From assembly GCF_900129005.1 (NCBI RefSeq), contig NZ_FQUN01000017.1, positions 62,001 through 126,000 on the forward strand: DNA of 64,000 nt. The letters are read 5' to 3'. Positions 1 through 8,989 of the stretch are shown here, piece after piece. The notes beneath the pieces are model-generated. The model did not search any database. It was not told the origin of the DNA and saw only the letters and a list, made by a program, of their open reading frames with translations. Both the position numbers and the translations under genes were made by a program. Numbering within the stretch: position 1 is the first letter of the stretch; every line of letters starts with the position of its first letter. This stretch comes from Leeuwenhoekiella marinoflava DSM 3653. GTDB lineage: Bacteria > Bacteroidota > Bacteroidia > Flavobacteriales > Flavobacteriaceae.

Positions 1-1
1 A

Positions 2-430
2 CAAGTTCCGTATATATTGATGCATATGCGTGGAACACCGCAAACCATGAAAACACGCACTCAATATGAGGATCTCATCCAGGAAGTTATTCTCTACTTG
101 AGTGAGCGTGTAGCTGCTGCGAGAGCATTAGGTATTAATGATATTGTAGTAGATCCCGGATTAGGGTTTGCAAAAACAGTATCTCAAAATTTTGAATTGC
201 TCAATGCTACAAATCAATTTCAAATCCTCGATTTACCTATGCTGATAGGTCTTTCTAGAAAGTCTATGATTACCAAAATACTTGATATTGATGCGCAATC
301 AGCATTAAACGGGACGACGGTTTTAAATACGATTGCATTACAAAAGGGAGCGTCTATTTTGCGTGTTCATGACGTAAAAGAAGCTATGGAGGCAGTGAAA
401 CTTTACGAAGCTCTAATAGCTTCTGTTTAG
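2..430 (+). CDS. folP: Dihydropteroate synthase, C-terminal part (cut by window edge)
   Basis: The reading frame is already open at base 2 and codes 142 residues before its stop, so the gene begins left of the window. The fragment has the late motifs of dihydropteroate synthase: MHMRGTP, the DPGLGFAK loop, the GLSRKS phosphate-binding segment and a final LRVHDV. The enzyme joins p-aminobenzoate to the pterin pyrophosphate in cytoplasmic folate synthesis. The TTG and ATG codons near bases 17-26 are internal methionine-region codons, not the start, because conserved family sequence precedes them. The next gene follows after about 55 bases in the same direction. Family assignment is firm; the missing N-terminal half cannot be judged. 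Confidence 0.93.
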   Translation, partial: QVPYILMHMRGTPQTMKTRTQYEDLIQEVILYLSERVAAARALGINDIVVDPGLGFAKTVSQNFELLNATNQFQILDLPMLIGLSRKSMITKILDIDAQSALNGTTVLNTIALQKGASILRVHDVKEAMEAVKLYEALIASV

Positions 431-484
431 TAGCGCATCAGTTAGGCGGGGTTGTTTATCTTCGCAGCCATTAAAAATGATTTT

Positions 485-1423
485 ATGAGTATAGTTTTTG
501 TGATGCTGGGCTTGTTGCTGCTAGTTATAGGTGGTGAGTTTTTAGTGCGGGCATCGGTAGGATTGTCTTTTAAACTTAACCTTTCTAAAATGGTTATTGG
601 CCTTACGGTAGTATCGTTTGCCACTTCAGTTCCAGAACTTTTAGTGAGTTTGCAGGCTGCTTTAGATGGTTCGCCAGATATCGCTTTAGGAAATGTGATA
701 GGGAGTAATATTGCGAATATAGCTTTGGTTTTAGGGATTACAGCTATTATTTCGACACTTGGTATTGATCGTGATTTTTTTAGATTCAATTGGCCGGTAA
801 TGGTTTTGTTTTCACTCGGTTTGTATTTGGCTTTGGTTAACGACGGAAGGATCTCAAAGCTTGAAGGTTTTATACTGTTTTTCTCGTTAATAGTTTATTT
901 AATACTTTTAATTCGCAGAGCGAAAAAAGCACGAGCAGTTGATGATGAGGTAGATCCCGGACTCTCTGGAGCTTCTTATTTTAAAATTGTAGTCTGGCTG
1001 ATAATTGGCGGTGTAGCGCTTTATTTTGGTTCGGAGTGGTTAGTGAGCGGCGCAAAAGATTTGGCTCGTTCAGTAGGAGTGAGTGATTATGCAATATCGG
1101 TTACAGTTATAGCTATAGGAACCAGTGTTCCTGAACTTGCGGCTTCAGTTATTGCAGCGCTTAAAAAGGAGAAAGCACTTTCGCTAGGGAATTTAATTGG
1201 CTCTAATATTTTCAATATTGCTTCGGTTTTAGGTCTTACGGCAATTATAAAACCTATACAGGTTATTGACGGGAGTATTTTGAATAATATGTTTTGGCTT
1301 TTAGGCTTTGCGATTGTATTACTTCCGCTAGGCTTTCTTCCTTTAAAATTAGAATTAAACCGCTGGAAAGGTTTTGTGCTTTTTGCAGCTTATTGCATTT
1401 TTATAGGCTTGGCTTTTAGTTAG
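485..1423 (+). CDS. Calcium/sodium antiporter, CaCA family (YrbG-like)
   Basis: A 312-residue inner-membrane protein with about ten hydrophobic segments in two homologous halves. Each half carries the alpha-repeat signature of the CaCA exchangers: VPELLVSLQAA followed by GNVIGSNIANIALVLG near the N terminus, and VPELAASVIAA followed by GNLIGSNIFNIASVLG in the second half. These acidic and asparagine-rich repeats form the cation path in the family. The frame is open from 452, but that would need a TTG start and add a non-hydrophobic leader. I chose the ATG at 485, which begins directly with the first membrane segment. Known members exchange Ca2+ for Na+ or H+; the true substrate here is not shown. 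Confidence 0.9.
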   Translation: MSIVFVMLGLLLLVIGGEFLVRASVGLSFKLNLSKMVIGLTVVSFATSVPELLVSLQAALDGSPDIALGNVIGSNIANIALVLGITAIISTLGIDRDFFRFNWPVMVLFSLGLYLALVNDGRISKLEGFILFFSLIVYLILLIRRAKKARAVDDEVDPGLSGASYFKIVVWLIIGGVALYFGSEWLVSGAKDLARSVGVSDYAISVTVIAIGTSVPELAASVIAALKKEKALSLGNLIGSNIFNIASVLGLTAIIKPIQVIDGSILNNMFWLLGFAIVLLPLGFLPLKLELNRWKGFVLFAAYCIFIGLAFS

Positions 1424-1446
1424 TATTTGAGAGAAATATAAATAAG

Positions 1447-1471
1447 AAAAGCCCGCAATTTGCGGGCTTTT
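1447..1471. terminator. Bidirectional rho-independent terminator
   Basis: AAAAGCCCGCA and its exact complement TGCGGGCTTTT flank a short AAT/TT loop. The A-run on one side and T-run on the other let it work on both strands. It sits between the convergent antiporter and type II glutamine synthetase genes. Confidence 0.85.
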
Positions 1472-1494
1472 ATAAATTTATGCTAACGGAGAAC

Positions 1495-2511
1495 TTATAT
1501 TTTTGCTTCAGCCTCTAATACAGTTTTAACGATACGACCTGCTACTTTGTATGGGTCAGCGTTAGATGCAGGACGGCGATCTTCTAACCATCCTTTGTAT
1601 CCTTTTTCTACTGTGATAATTGGAATACGGATAGATGCTCCACGGTCAGAAATACCATAAGAGAAATCGTGAATAGAAGCAGTCTCATGTTTACCAGTTA
1701 AACGCTGATCATTAAACTCACCGTAAACAGAAATGTGTTCTGCAACCACCGGACGGAATGCTTCACAAATAGTGTCATAAACTTCTTTAGAACCTGCAGT
1801 TCTTAAAGTAGTATTTGAGAAGTTAGCGTGCATACCAGAACCATTCCAGTCACCTTTAATTGGTTTTGGGTGGTACTCTATGTAGTAACCATAATCTTCA
1901 GTAAGACGTTGTAATAAATAACGTGCAACCCAGATCTCATCACCAGCTTTTTTAGCTCCTTTTGCAAAAAGTTGAAATTCCCACTGTCCACTAGCAACCT
2001 CTTGGTTGATACCTTCAAAGTTAAGACCAGCATCAATACATAGATCAGCGTGCTCTTCAACAAATGCTCTACCATGTGTGTTTTTACCCCCTACAGAGCA
2101 GTAGTACATCCCTTGAGGACCAGGATAACCACCTACTGGGAAACCTAATGGAAGTTGAGTTTCTTTGTCCATGATAAAATATTCTTGCTCAAAACCGAAC
2201 CAGAAATCATCATCTTGATCAGCAATAGTAGCTCTTGCATTAGATTCGTGTGGAGTACCATCAGCATTAAGAACTTCAGTCATTACCAAGAAACCGTCTC
2301 TACGAGCTGGATCTGGGTATATTGCAACGGGCTTCAGCAGACAATCAGAAGAGCCTCCTTCGGCTTGTTTAGTTGAAGAACCATCAAAAGACCAAACCGG
2401 ACAGTCTTCTAACTTTCCGCTGAAATCTTCTTCTACTTTGGTTTTACTTCTAAGATTGGCAGTTGGCGTATAACCATCCAACCAGAGATACTCTAATTTT
2501 GATTTGCCCAT
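1495..2511 (-). CDS. Glutamine synthetase type II (GSII, eukaryote-like)
   Basis: A 338-residue glutamine synthetase that makes glutamine from glutamate, ammonia and ATP in the cytoplasm. It has the short GSII length rather than the about 470 residues of bacterial GSI. It starts with a beta-grasp segment containing SFDGSSTKQAEG (about residues 41-53). The catalytic half has FGFEQEYF (105-112), the ammonia/glutamate-site motif GDWNGSGMHANFS (220-232) and RGASIRIP (290-297). GSII enzymes are common in Flavobacteriia. The gene is divergent from a type III enzyme across a 201-bp spacer, so nitrogen assimilation is duplicated at one locus. No GSI-type adenylylation tyrosine motif is expected in this class, so control is probably transcriptional. 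Confidence 0.95.
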   Translation of the reverse strand: MGKSKLEYLWLDGYTPTANLRSKTKVEEDFSGKLEDCPVWSFDGSSTKQAEGGSSDCLLKPVAIYPDPARRDGFLVMTEVLNADGTPHESNARATIADQDDDFWFGFEQEYFIMDKETQLPLGFPVGGYPGPQGMYYCSVGGKNTHGRAFVEEHADLCIDAGLNFEGINQEVASGQWEFQLFAKGAKKAGDEIWVARYLLQRLTEDYGYYIEYHPKPIKGDWNGSGMHANFSNTTLRTAGSKEVYDTICEAFRPVVAEHISVYGEFNDQRLTGKHETASIHDFSYGISDRGASIRIPIITVEKGYKGWLEDRRPASNADPYKVAGRIVKTVLEAEAKI

Positions 2512-2589
2512 AATAAATTGATTTAAATTTTTTTTGAATTAAACTAATAACAAATATAACATTTCTTTAATATCTAGCATTTGTAATTA

Positions 2590-2649
2590 TAGGGGGTGAA
2601 GCGCTTTATTAACGGAATAAATTTAATAAGACCCCTAAAAAATAGGGGT
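2590..2649. promoter_or_regulatory. Shared regulatory spacer of the two glutamine synthetase genes, with TAGGGGT-type repeats
   Basis: The 201-bp spacer between divergent glutamine synthetases has TAGGGGGT near 2590, then a perfect inverted repeat ACCCCTA (2631-2637), AAAAA, TAGGGGT (2643-2649). The G-runs stand out in otherwise A+T-rich DNA. This looks like a regulator binding region for both promoters. The hairpin could instead act in the RNA leader of the type III gene. Binding is inferred only. Confidence 0.45.
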
Positions 2650-2712
2650 GTATTACGAAATCATATATTTTTACACCTCTCAATTCTGAATTTCATAAAA
2701 ATCAACTAAAAT

Positions 2713-4896
2713 ATGAGTACATTGCGATTTTTTGCCCTAAAGGAAAGCCTTAGTCGTTTACCTATAATCATATCTGAAAACAAGAAAAGATCTGAGCTTT
2801 TTGGTAAACACGTTTTTAAAAAAGATGCTATGCAACAAGTTTTGTCTCATGAAGCTTTTCAGGCAGTTGAAGATGCTATCAATACAGGAGCTAAAATAGA
2901 TCGCTTGATGGCAGATAGTATTGCTGCCGGAATGAAGCAATGGGCATTAGAATTAGGGGCGACACATTATACGCATTGGTTTCAGCCATTAACGGGAGCA
3001 ACTGCAGAAAAGCATGATGCATTCTTTGAGCAAACTCCAGAAGGAAACGCAATTGAGAAATTTGAAGGAGCAAAATTGGTTCAGCAAGAACCTGATGCGT
3101 CTTCTTTTCCGCACGGCGGAATCAGAAATACTTTTGAAGCTAGAGGGTATACTGCCTGGGATCCTACATCACCTGCTTTTATTTTAGATACTACATTATG
3201 TATTCCTACGGTTTTTGTTTCTTATACGGGTGAGGCTTTAGATAATAAAACCCCGCTTTTGCGGGCTTTGGCTGCGATTGATCATAGCGCGACGGAAGTG
3301 GCTAAATATTTCAATAAAAGCGTCAATAAGGTAACCGCTACATTAGGCTGGGAGCAAGAATATTTTTTAATCGATTCTGCGCTTGCAGCTTCTCGACCGG
3401 ATATTATGCAAACGGGGAGGGCGCTTCTAGGTCACGCTCCCGCAAAAGGGCAACAATTGGATGATCATTATTTTGGGTCAATACCAGCCAGAGCTTTAAA
3501 CTTCATGAAAGATTTGGAGCAACAATGTATGTTGCTGGGTATTCCTGTAAAGACAAGGCACAATGAGGTCGCTCCTAACCAATTTGAATTAGCTCCTATT
3601 TTTGAAGAAGCAAATCTTGCAGTAGATCACAATTCACTCATTATGGATTTGATGGATCGAATTGCAGAACGCCATAACTTAAAAGTTCTTTTTCACGAAA
3701 AACCATTTGCAGGAGTTAACGGTAGTGGTAAACATAATAATTGGTCATTAGCGACAGATACCGGAGTTAACTTATTGAGTCCGGGTACTACTCCGATGAA
3801 GAACTTGCAGTTTCTGACTTTTTTTGTTAATACCATAAAGGCAGTACAGGACAATGAAGAATTGATTAGAGCTTCAGTAGCTTCGGCATCTAACGATCAT
3901 AGATTAGGAGCACATGAAGCACCGCCGGCAATTATGTCTGTTTTTATTGGAAAACAGCTTACTGCAGTTTTGGATGAACTTGAAAAAGTAACAGACGGAA
4001 AACTTTCGCCACAAGAAAAAACAGATTTAAAACTGAATGTAGTAGGTAAAATTCCTGAAATACTTTTAGATAATACAGACCGTAATCGTACTTCATCTTT
4101 TGCATTCACCGGAAACAAATTTGAATTCCGCGCTGTAGGTTCGACTACAAATTGTGCGAAACCAATGGTAGTTTTAAATACAATCGTCGCTAAGCAGCTT
4201 AAAGACTTTAAAAATGAAGTAGATAAGCTGGTCGATAAGAAAAAAATGAAAAAAGACGATGCGATTTTTAATGTTCTTAGGGAATATATAAAAGCTTCCA
4301 AGAAAATTCGTTTTGAAGGAGATGGATATAGTGCAGCCTGGCAGAAGGAGGCACTAAAAAGAAAATTGAGCAATCACAGTAGTACTCCTGAAGCTTTAAA
4401 TATTCAATTAGATAAACGTTCTATTGCAGTTTTTGAAGAAATGGCCGTTATGAATAGTATAGAACTTAAAGCGCGTCATGATATAGAGTTAGAAGAATAT
4501 ATAAAGCGTATTCAGATTGAAAGCAGAGTATTGGGTAATATTGCAAAAAATCATATTATTCCTACAGCGATACGGTATCAAAATTTATTGATTAAGAATG
4601 TCGAAGGTCTGAAAAATATTTTCGCTAAGGATTATGAAAATCTTGCACAAGAGCAGCTAGCTCTTATAACCCAAATATCTGAATATATTGGTACGATTAA
4701 TAAAGACATCAACGCTATGGTTGATGCCCGTAAGTCTGCTAATAAGCTAGATGTTAAAGAACGTGCTGTAAACTATAAAAATGAAGTGCTTCCCTTTTTT
4801 GATACTATAAGATATGCTTCAGATAAACTTGAATTATTAGTAGAAGATAAACTCTGGCCTTTAGCAAAAAACAGAGAGTTGCTTAGTTTGAGTTAA
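2713..4896 (+). CDS. glnN: Glutamine synthetase type III
   Basis: A 727-residue GSIII, the long dodecameric class found in Bacteroidota and cyanobacteria; about 725-730 residues is normal. Visible motifs include SFPHGGIR in the N-terminal family-specific part, TLGWEQEYFLID (about 210), NEVAPNQFELAP, the NGSGKHNNWS site and NRTSSFAFTGNKFEFRAVGS. The long C-terminal helical extension (about 560-720) is typical of GSIII. It makes the same product as the divergent GSII gene. No gene follows closely downstream; the next 400 bases hold a decayed fragment and a terminator. Confidence 0.96.
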   Translation: MSTLRFFALKESLSRLPIIISENKKRSELFGKHVFKKDAMQQVLSHEAFQAVEDAINTGAKIDRLMADSIAAGMKQWALELGATHYTHWFQPLTGATAEKHDAFFEQTPEGNAIEKFEGAKLVQQEPDASSFPHGGIRNTFEARGYTAWDPTSPAFILDTTLCIPTVFVSYTGEALDNKTPLLRALAAIDHSATEVAKYFNKSVNKVTATLGWEQEYFLIDSALAASRPDIMQTGRALLGHAPAKGQQLDDHYFGSIPARALNFMKDLEQQCMLLGIPVKTRHNEVAPNQFELAPIFEEANLAVDHNSLIMDLMDRIAERHNLKVLFHEKPFAGVNGSGKHNNWSLATDTGVNLLSPGTTPMKNLQFLTFFVNTIKAVQDNEELIRASVASASNDHRLGAHEAPPAIMSVFIGKQLTAVLDELEKVTDGKLSPQEKTDLKLNVVGKIPEILLDNTDRNRTSSFAFTGNKFEFRAVGSTTNCAKPMVVLNTIVAKQLKDFKNEVDKLVDKKKMKKDDAIFNVLREYIKASKKIRFEGDGYSAAWQKEALKRKLSNHSSTPEALNIQLDKRSIAVFEEMAVMNSIELKARHDIELEEYIKRIQIESRVLGNIAKNHIIPTAIRYQNLLIKNVEGLKNIFAKDYENLAQEQLALITQISEYIGTINKDINAMVDARKSANKLDVKERAVNYKNEVLPFFDTIRYASDKLELLVEDKLWPLAKNRELLSLS

Positions 4897-4990
4897 AAAT
4901 AAATCAATAGAAAACGTTTTATTAGAAGTAATTAAACATAATCATAATGAAGCCAACTGTTACATTTATATGGTCTTCTTACAAATTTAA

Positions 4991-5251
4991 TTCCGCATTT
5001 CAGAACTGAATTATACTTGGGCACAAAATGAAGGCAAACTCTGTTGCCCAGGTTTTATTTCAGCTGTAAATTCAGCAGCATTTAATGACAATTTAGTAGC
5101 TGTCAAAACGAATAATAGCGATGGTTATCATATGTGGATTTATACAGTTAGGTTATCTTCAGCAACCATCGAAGATGTTATTTATGAGAATAAGCCGGGC
5201 ACAGTAAGCGGAATAGATAACTTTTTTATACAGATTTATAAAACGTCCTGA
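4991..5251 (+). pseudogene. Decayed open frame without a start, unknown family
   Basis: The about 400 bases between glnN and purM are not silent. An open frame of about 86 codons runs from just after a stop at 4988 to a TGA at 5249-5251. It has no ATG near its beginning and reads like a real protein, with segments such as NYTWAQNEGKLCCPG, NDNLVAVKTNNSDGYH and GIDNFFIQIYKTS. In another frame an ATG at 4947 codes a further about 20 residues and stops at 5006, just where the second frame becomes protein-like. This pattern suits a gene broken by a frameshift and 5' deletion. I do not recognise the family. Chance open frame remains possible. Confidence 0.35.
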
Positions 5252-5267
5252 AATTTCAGGACGTTTT
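5240..5267. terminator. Rho-independent terminator upstream of purM
   Basis: AAAACGTCCTGAAA is followed directly by its exact complement TTTCAGGACGTTTT and more T residues. The stop codon of the decayed frame lies inside the left arm, which supports the idea that this terminator once belonged to that gene. Confidence 0.8.
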
Positions 5268-5299
5268 TATTTCTTACTTTTGCAAAATAATAATATACA

Positions 5300-6478
5300 A
5301 TGAGTCAGGAGATTTCAAAAAGGTATGCGCAACGCGGAGTTTCAGCAGGAAAAGAAGAAGTTCATAACGCTATTAAAAATGTAGATAAAGGATTGTTTCC
5401 GCAGGCATTTTGTAAAATAGTTCCAGATTATTTAACAGGTAGTGACGAGCACTGTCTAATTATGCATGCAGATGGAGCCGGTACAAAATCTTCATTGGCT
5501 TATATGTACTGGAAAGAAACCGGAGATGTTTCAGTCTGGAAAGGTATCGCTCAAGATGCGCTAATCATGAATATTGATGATTTATTGTGTGTAGGAGCAA
5601 CAGACAATATTTTGCTCTCATCAACAATAGGAAGAAATAAAAACCTGATTACAGGAGAAGTTATTTCGGCTATTATCAATGGTACAGAAGAACTGATTGC
5701 TGACTTGGAAAAGCACGGAGTATCTATAAAAAGTACAGGTGGCGAGACAGCAGATGTAGGCGACTTGGTACGAACTATAATTGTTGATTCTACTGTTACC
5801 GCCAGAATGAAGAGAGAAGATGTGGTGGATAATGCCAATATCAAAGCGGGAGATGTTATTGTTGGTTTGGCTAGTTTTGGTCAATCAACTTATGAGACAG
5901 CGTATAATGGTGGGATGGGAAGTAATGGTTTAACTTCTGCCAGACACGATGTGTTTAATAAATATTTAGCTGAAAAATATCCGGAGAGTTTTGATAAAGC
6001 TGTGCCTGAAGATTTAGTTTATAGTGGTTCAAAAAAATTGACTGATGCTGTTGAAAATAGTCCTCTGGATGCCGGTAAATTAGTTTTATCTCCTACCCGT
6101 ACTTACGCACCGGTAATCAAGAAGATTTTAGCAGAAGTTAATAAAGCTCAACTGCATGGGATGGTACATTGTAGTGGAGGTGCGCAGACTAAAATTTTAC
6201 ATTTTGTAGATAAGCTACACATTATAAAAGATAATCTTTTTGATGTGCCACCCTTGTTTAAATTGATTCAAGAAGAAAGTGGTACAGATTGGAAAGAGAT
6301 GTATCAAGTATTCAATATGGGGCATCGTATGGAGCTTTATGTAGCCCCAGCTGTTGCTGAAGAAATTATAGCTATTTCAAAGTCGTTTAATATAGATGCA
6401 CAAGTAGTAGGACGTGTTGAAAATTCAGAAAGTAAAGAATTGACAATTAATTCCCAGTTTGGTACGTTTAATTATTAG
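5300..6478 (+). CDS. purM: Phosphoribosylformylglycinamidine cyclo-ligase (AIR synthase)
   Basis: A 392-residue PurM-superfamily protein. It closes the imidazole ring in purine synthesis, turning FGAM into AIR with ATP in the cytoplasm. Motifs seen are YAQRGVSAGKEE at the N terminus, HADGAGTKSSLAY (the ATP/phosphate loop), the conserved metal-site asparagine-aspartate region ALIMNIDDLLCVGA, and STGGETADVGD. The length is a little above the about 345 residues of the E. coli enzyme, as is usual in Bacteroidota. It begins 30 bases after the terminator with an ATG, and the DUF3078 gene follows 20 bases after its stop. Confidence 0.93.
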   Translation: MSQEISKRYAQRGVSAGKEEVHNAIKNVDKGLFPQAFCKIVPDYLTGSDEHCLIMHADGAGTKSSLAYMYWKETGDVSVWKGIAQDALIMNIDDLLCVGATDNILLSSTIGRNKNLITGEVISAIINGTEELIADLEKHGVSIKSTGGETADVGDLVRTIIVDSTVTARMKREDVVDNANIKAGDVIVGLASFGQSTYETAYNGGMGSNGLTSARHDVFNKYLAEKYPESFDKAVPEDLVYSGSKKLTDAVENSPLDAGKLVLSPTRTYAPVIKKILAEVNKAQLHGMVHCSGGAQTKILHFVDKLHIIKDNLFDVPPLFKLIQEESGTDWKEMYQVFNMGHRMELYVAPAVAEEIIAISKSFNIDAQVVGRVENSESKELTINSQFGTFNY

Positions 6479-6498
6479 TAAACCTAAAAACCTATAGT

Positions 6499-7497
6499 TT
6501 GAAAAAAGTATGCTTCTTAAGTCTGTTAAGTTTATTTCTTTTTATGGGATCACAGGTATTAGCACAACATGTTGCTTTTCCACTTCCTATTAAAAAGAAT
6601 TTGGTAAAACGTTTAACTGAACAGTTGGCGCCTAAACCAAAGACTAACTGGCAAGAAGTAAATCGAATAGGTCTTGATCTTAGCGAAGTAGCTTTTGTAA
6701 ATTGGAATGCTGGGGGAAGTAATTCTATTTCAGGTTTAGCAGAATTAGTACTTGAAAGAAATTATTCTGACAAGCAAAGAAAATGGCGTAATAAGCTCAC
6801 AAGTCGATATGGGGTAAATAGTCAAGAAGGGCAGGAGTTGCGTAAAACAGATGATATGCTTGAGGTAACTTCAGACTTTGGTTATCGTCGCGATACTATA
6901 TCTAATTGGTATTATTCTGCAAAATTTAGATTTGCCTCACAGTTTACTAACGGGTATAAATATCCTGATACGAGTACACCTATCTCTCAATTTTTGGCGC
7001 CGGGTTATGTATTTCTGGGTGTAGGAGGTGAGTATGGTCAACGTCTAGATAATCTTTCGGTTTATGCATCACCGTTAACTTATAAATCAACTTTTGTTTT
7101 AGATCAAGAGTTAGCAAATAATGGAGCTTTTGGTGTAGCTCCAGCTGTTTATGATGATGCAGGTAATATTATACGGGAAGGTTCTAACTTTAATAGTGAG
7201 TTGGGGATTCTTTTACAAAGCTCCTTAAATGCTAAAGTGATGGAGAATATCAACCTGACCAACATCGTAAACCTGTATACAGATTATCTCAATAGTTTTG
7301 GTAATATAGATATTGACTGGCAAATGAATTTAAATTTTAAAGTAAATAGTTTTGTTCTTGCTAAAGTAGGTTCACATCTTAAATACGATAATGATATAAA
7401 GACAACCGAAATTAATGGTGATGGAGAAGAAGTTGCAATGGGAGCAAAAACGCAATGGAAACAACAGCTAGGTATAGGTGTTATTGTTGATTTTTAA
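6499..7497 (+). CDS. DUF3078 outer-membrane beta-barrel-like protein
   Basis: A 332-residue exported protein with a signal peptide (MKKVCFLSLLSLFLFMGSQVLAQ). The start is TTG at 6499; the next ATG would cut the signal peptide. The mature part matches the Bacteroidota DUF3078 pattern: WNAGGSNSISG near residue 75, FGYRRD, and alternating hydrophobic/polar stretches ending in GIGVIVDF, a typical C-terminal beta strand with final phenylalanine. This suggests an outer-membrane barrel. No enzymatic role is known for the family. It closely follows purM, but the functions look unrelated. Confidence 0.8.
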   Translation: MKKVCFLSLLSLFLFMGSQVLAQHVAFPLPIKKNLVKRLTEQLAPKPKTNWQEVNRIGLDLSEVAFVNWNAGGSNSISGLAELVLERNYSDKQRKWRNKLTSRYGVNSQEGQELRKTDDMLEVTSDFGYRRDTISNWYYSAKFRFASQFTNGYKYPDTSTPISQFLAPGYVFLGVGGEYGQRLDNLSVYASPLTYKSTFVLDQELANNGAFGVAPAVYDDAGNIIREGSNFNSELGILLQSSLNAKVMENINLTNIVNLYTDYLNSFGNIDIDWQMNLNFKVNSFVLAKVGSHLKYDNDIKTTEINGDGEEVAMGAKTQWKQQLGIGVIVDF

Positions 7498-7580
7498 AAA
7501 AGATCAACGATAAAAACTGAATTTATAACTTTTGCGTATATAGATTATCATTCTTAAAGTTATCAAGTGAATATAAAACT

Positions 7581-8321
7581 ATGAGCTCTAAATTATTAAA
7601 TAGTGATAAACTAGTTTTTATCACTTTAATTGTCTTGGCCGCAATCATCAACCTGTCGATTGTAGCTTTTATGGATTTAGAGTCCAGTAGATTAGCTCGT
7701 TTAATGACGATTCTACTTTTTCTAATCTACTTTTTGGTAGAAAAGAAAATCGTTAATTTCTGGACGCTTTCTGCGTTGCTATTTTTTACTATTCGTGATG
7801 TTTTTTTTCAATTTTATGAAGAGCCTTTGGGATACAAACTCTATTTGATAATAGGTATATTATGCTATGTTACTCTAGTTTTAGAGCGAATGCCTAAGAT
7901 TTCAGAAATAAATATTAAGCCTTCTGTTATCGTTGTGACCTTATTATTAGTTGCGGCAAATACTTATACACTTTATGTTATTATGAATATGAGTATGGTT
8001 ACCCATACTTTTCATGATAATTTAGAACCTCTTTTGCTGTATGCATACGGCGCGGCAATGATGGTATTAGGAGTACAGGCTATCGCTTATAACAATAAAT
8101 ACAACAGCAATCGTTCATTACTATATATCTTTTTTGCATTCGGTTTTATATTTTCAGATATCGCGGCTTTGTTTGCGTATTATTTCAACTTTGAAATGTT
8201 TTACTTCCTCGACCGTTTTTTCTTCTTAGGTTCATTAGCGATGCTTGTTAATTATGGACTCAATTTTGAAAGTGTAAAAGAAGAATATTATCAATTTGAA
8301 ATGATTGATAAAAAGCTATAG
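7581..8321 (+). CDS. Uncharacterised multi-pass membrane protein
   Basis: A 246-residue protein with about eight hydrophobic helices and short loops, so an inner-membrane protein. The overall pattern recalls the YhhN/TMEM86 fold common in Flavobacteriia, but I see no motif that proves it. The C terminus (YYQFEMIDKKL) is cytoplasmic-looking and polar. Its ATG follows the DUF3078 stop by about 80 bases. Function is not assigned. Confidence 0.75.
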   Translation: MSSKLLNSDKLVFITLIVLAAIINLSIVAFMDLESSRLARLMTILLFLIYFLVEKKIVNFWTLSALLFFTIRDVFFQFYEEPLGYKLYLIIGILCYVTLVLERMPKISEINIKPSVIVVTLLLVAANTYTLYVIMNMSMVTHTFHDNLEPLLLYAYGAAMMVLGVQAIAYNNKYNSNRSLLYIFFAFGFIFSDIAALFAYYFNFEMFYFLDRFFFLGSLAMLVNYGLNFESVKEEYYQFEMIDKKL

Positions 8322-8362
8322 TACTTTTTTAAACCTTTATTTCTATTTAATTTTATTAAAAT

Positions 8363-8380
8363 AAGATAGCTTTCTATCTT
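8363..8380. repeat. Short inverted repeat before the 177-residue gene
   Basis: AAGATAG, a CTTT loop, then CTATCTT. It lies about 25 bases upstream of the next start codon. It lacks a T-run of its own, so an operator or a leader hairpin is more likely than a terminator. Weak evidence. Confidence 0.35.
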
Positions 8381-8404
8381 GTAATGAATTTAAATTGAAA
8401 ACTA

Positions 8405-8938
8405 ATGGCAACACTTTTGGGCATTGGCTCTCGCATAAAACATGACGAATTAGGAGCTGGCGTAATTACTAATGTTACTTCAAAACATTATTGGGTAACC
8501 TTTATAGAAAGCGGCTTAGAAACTTTAGATCTGGATACAGATTTTGAAGTTATTGAAGCAGTAGAAGATGAGGTTGATACAATTAGCTTTTATGAAGTTG
8601 AAAAAACGTTCAGAGGGCTTTTAAAGCATTATTCTGATATATCTGAAGTAATTCCGCTTGCAGACAAGTGGAAGGGCGGGAGCATTACTCTAAATCCAGC
8701 AGATCCTAGTCTTTCTAACAAAGAAATTCCTATAGATACCTTTTTCCATAAAATCGTAATGGTGCGTGATCGCATTCGGGTAATGGAGCAGAAAATAAAC
8801 GCAAGCAAAAATCTTGATGATCAGGAAAAAATAGATTTGCAGCAATACATCACCCGTATTTACGGAAGTCTGACAACATTCAACGTATTATTTAAAAACA
8901 GTTCTCAAAACTTTAAAGGAGAAAGCAAAAAGAAATAA
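8405..8938 (+). CDS. Conserved flavobacterial protein of unknown function
   Basis: A 177-residue soluble protein without signal peptide or membrane segment. The N-terminal about 60 residues (GIGSRIKHDELGAGVITNVTSKHYWVTFIESG) look like a small SH3/KOW-like beta barrel, as in proteins that bind nucleic acids or polymerase. The middle is acidic and the C-terminal half is helical and charged (VMVRDRIRVMEQKINASK...). The tail is lysine-rich. I recognise it only as a family frequent in Flavobacteriaceae. The barrel suggestion is inference. Confidence 0.7.
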   Translation: MATLLGIGSRIKHDELGAGVITNVTSKHYWVTFIESGLETLDLDTDFEVIEAVEDEVDTISFYEVEKTFRGLLKHYSDISEVIPLADKWKGGSITLNPADPSLSNKEIPIDTFFHKIVMVRDRIRVMEQKINASKNLDDQEKIDLQQYITRIYGSLTTFNVLFKNSSQNFKGESKKK

Positions 8939-8940
8939 AA

Positions 8941-8977
8941 AAAAGCAATGCTGACAATTTTGCCAGCCTTGCTTTTT
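8941..8977. terminator. Bidirectional terminator between convergent genes
   Basis: AAAAGCAATGCTGAC and GCCAGCCTTGCTTTTT form an imperfect stem of about 15 bp with two mismatches around an AATTTT loop. It ends both the 177-residue gene and the minus-strand operon that finishes with rhaM. Confidence 0.7.
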
Positions 8978-8989
8978 GTCTTTAAGAAC

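Noticed and set aside
3360-3380. AATCGATT core within glnN
   Set aside because: Intragenic, flanks do not match TGYAATCGATTGYA.
3897-4373. 158-codon open frame on the minus strand
   Set aside because: Shadow of glnN, rich in Ser/Phe from reversed codons, no family resemblance.
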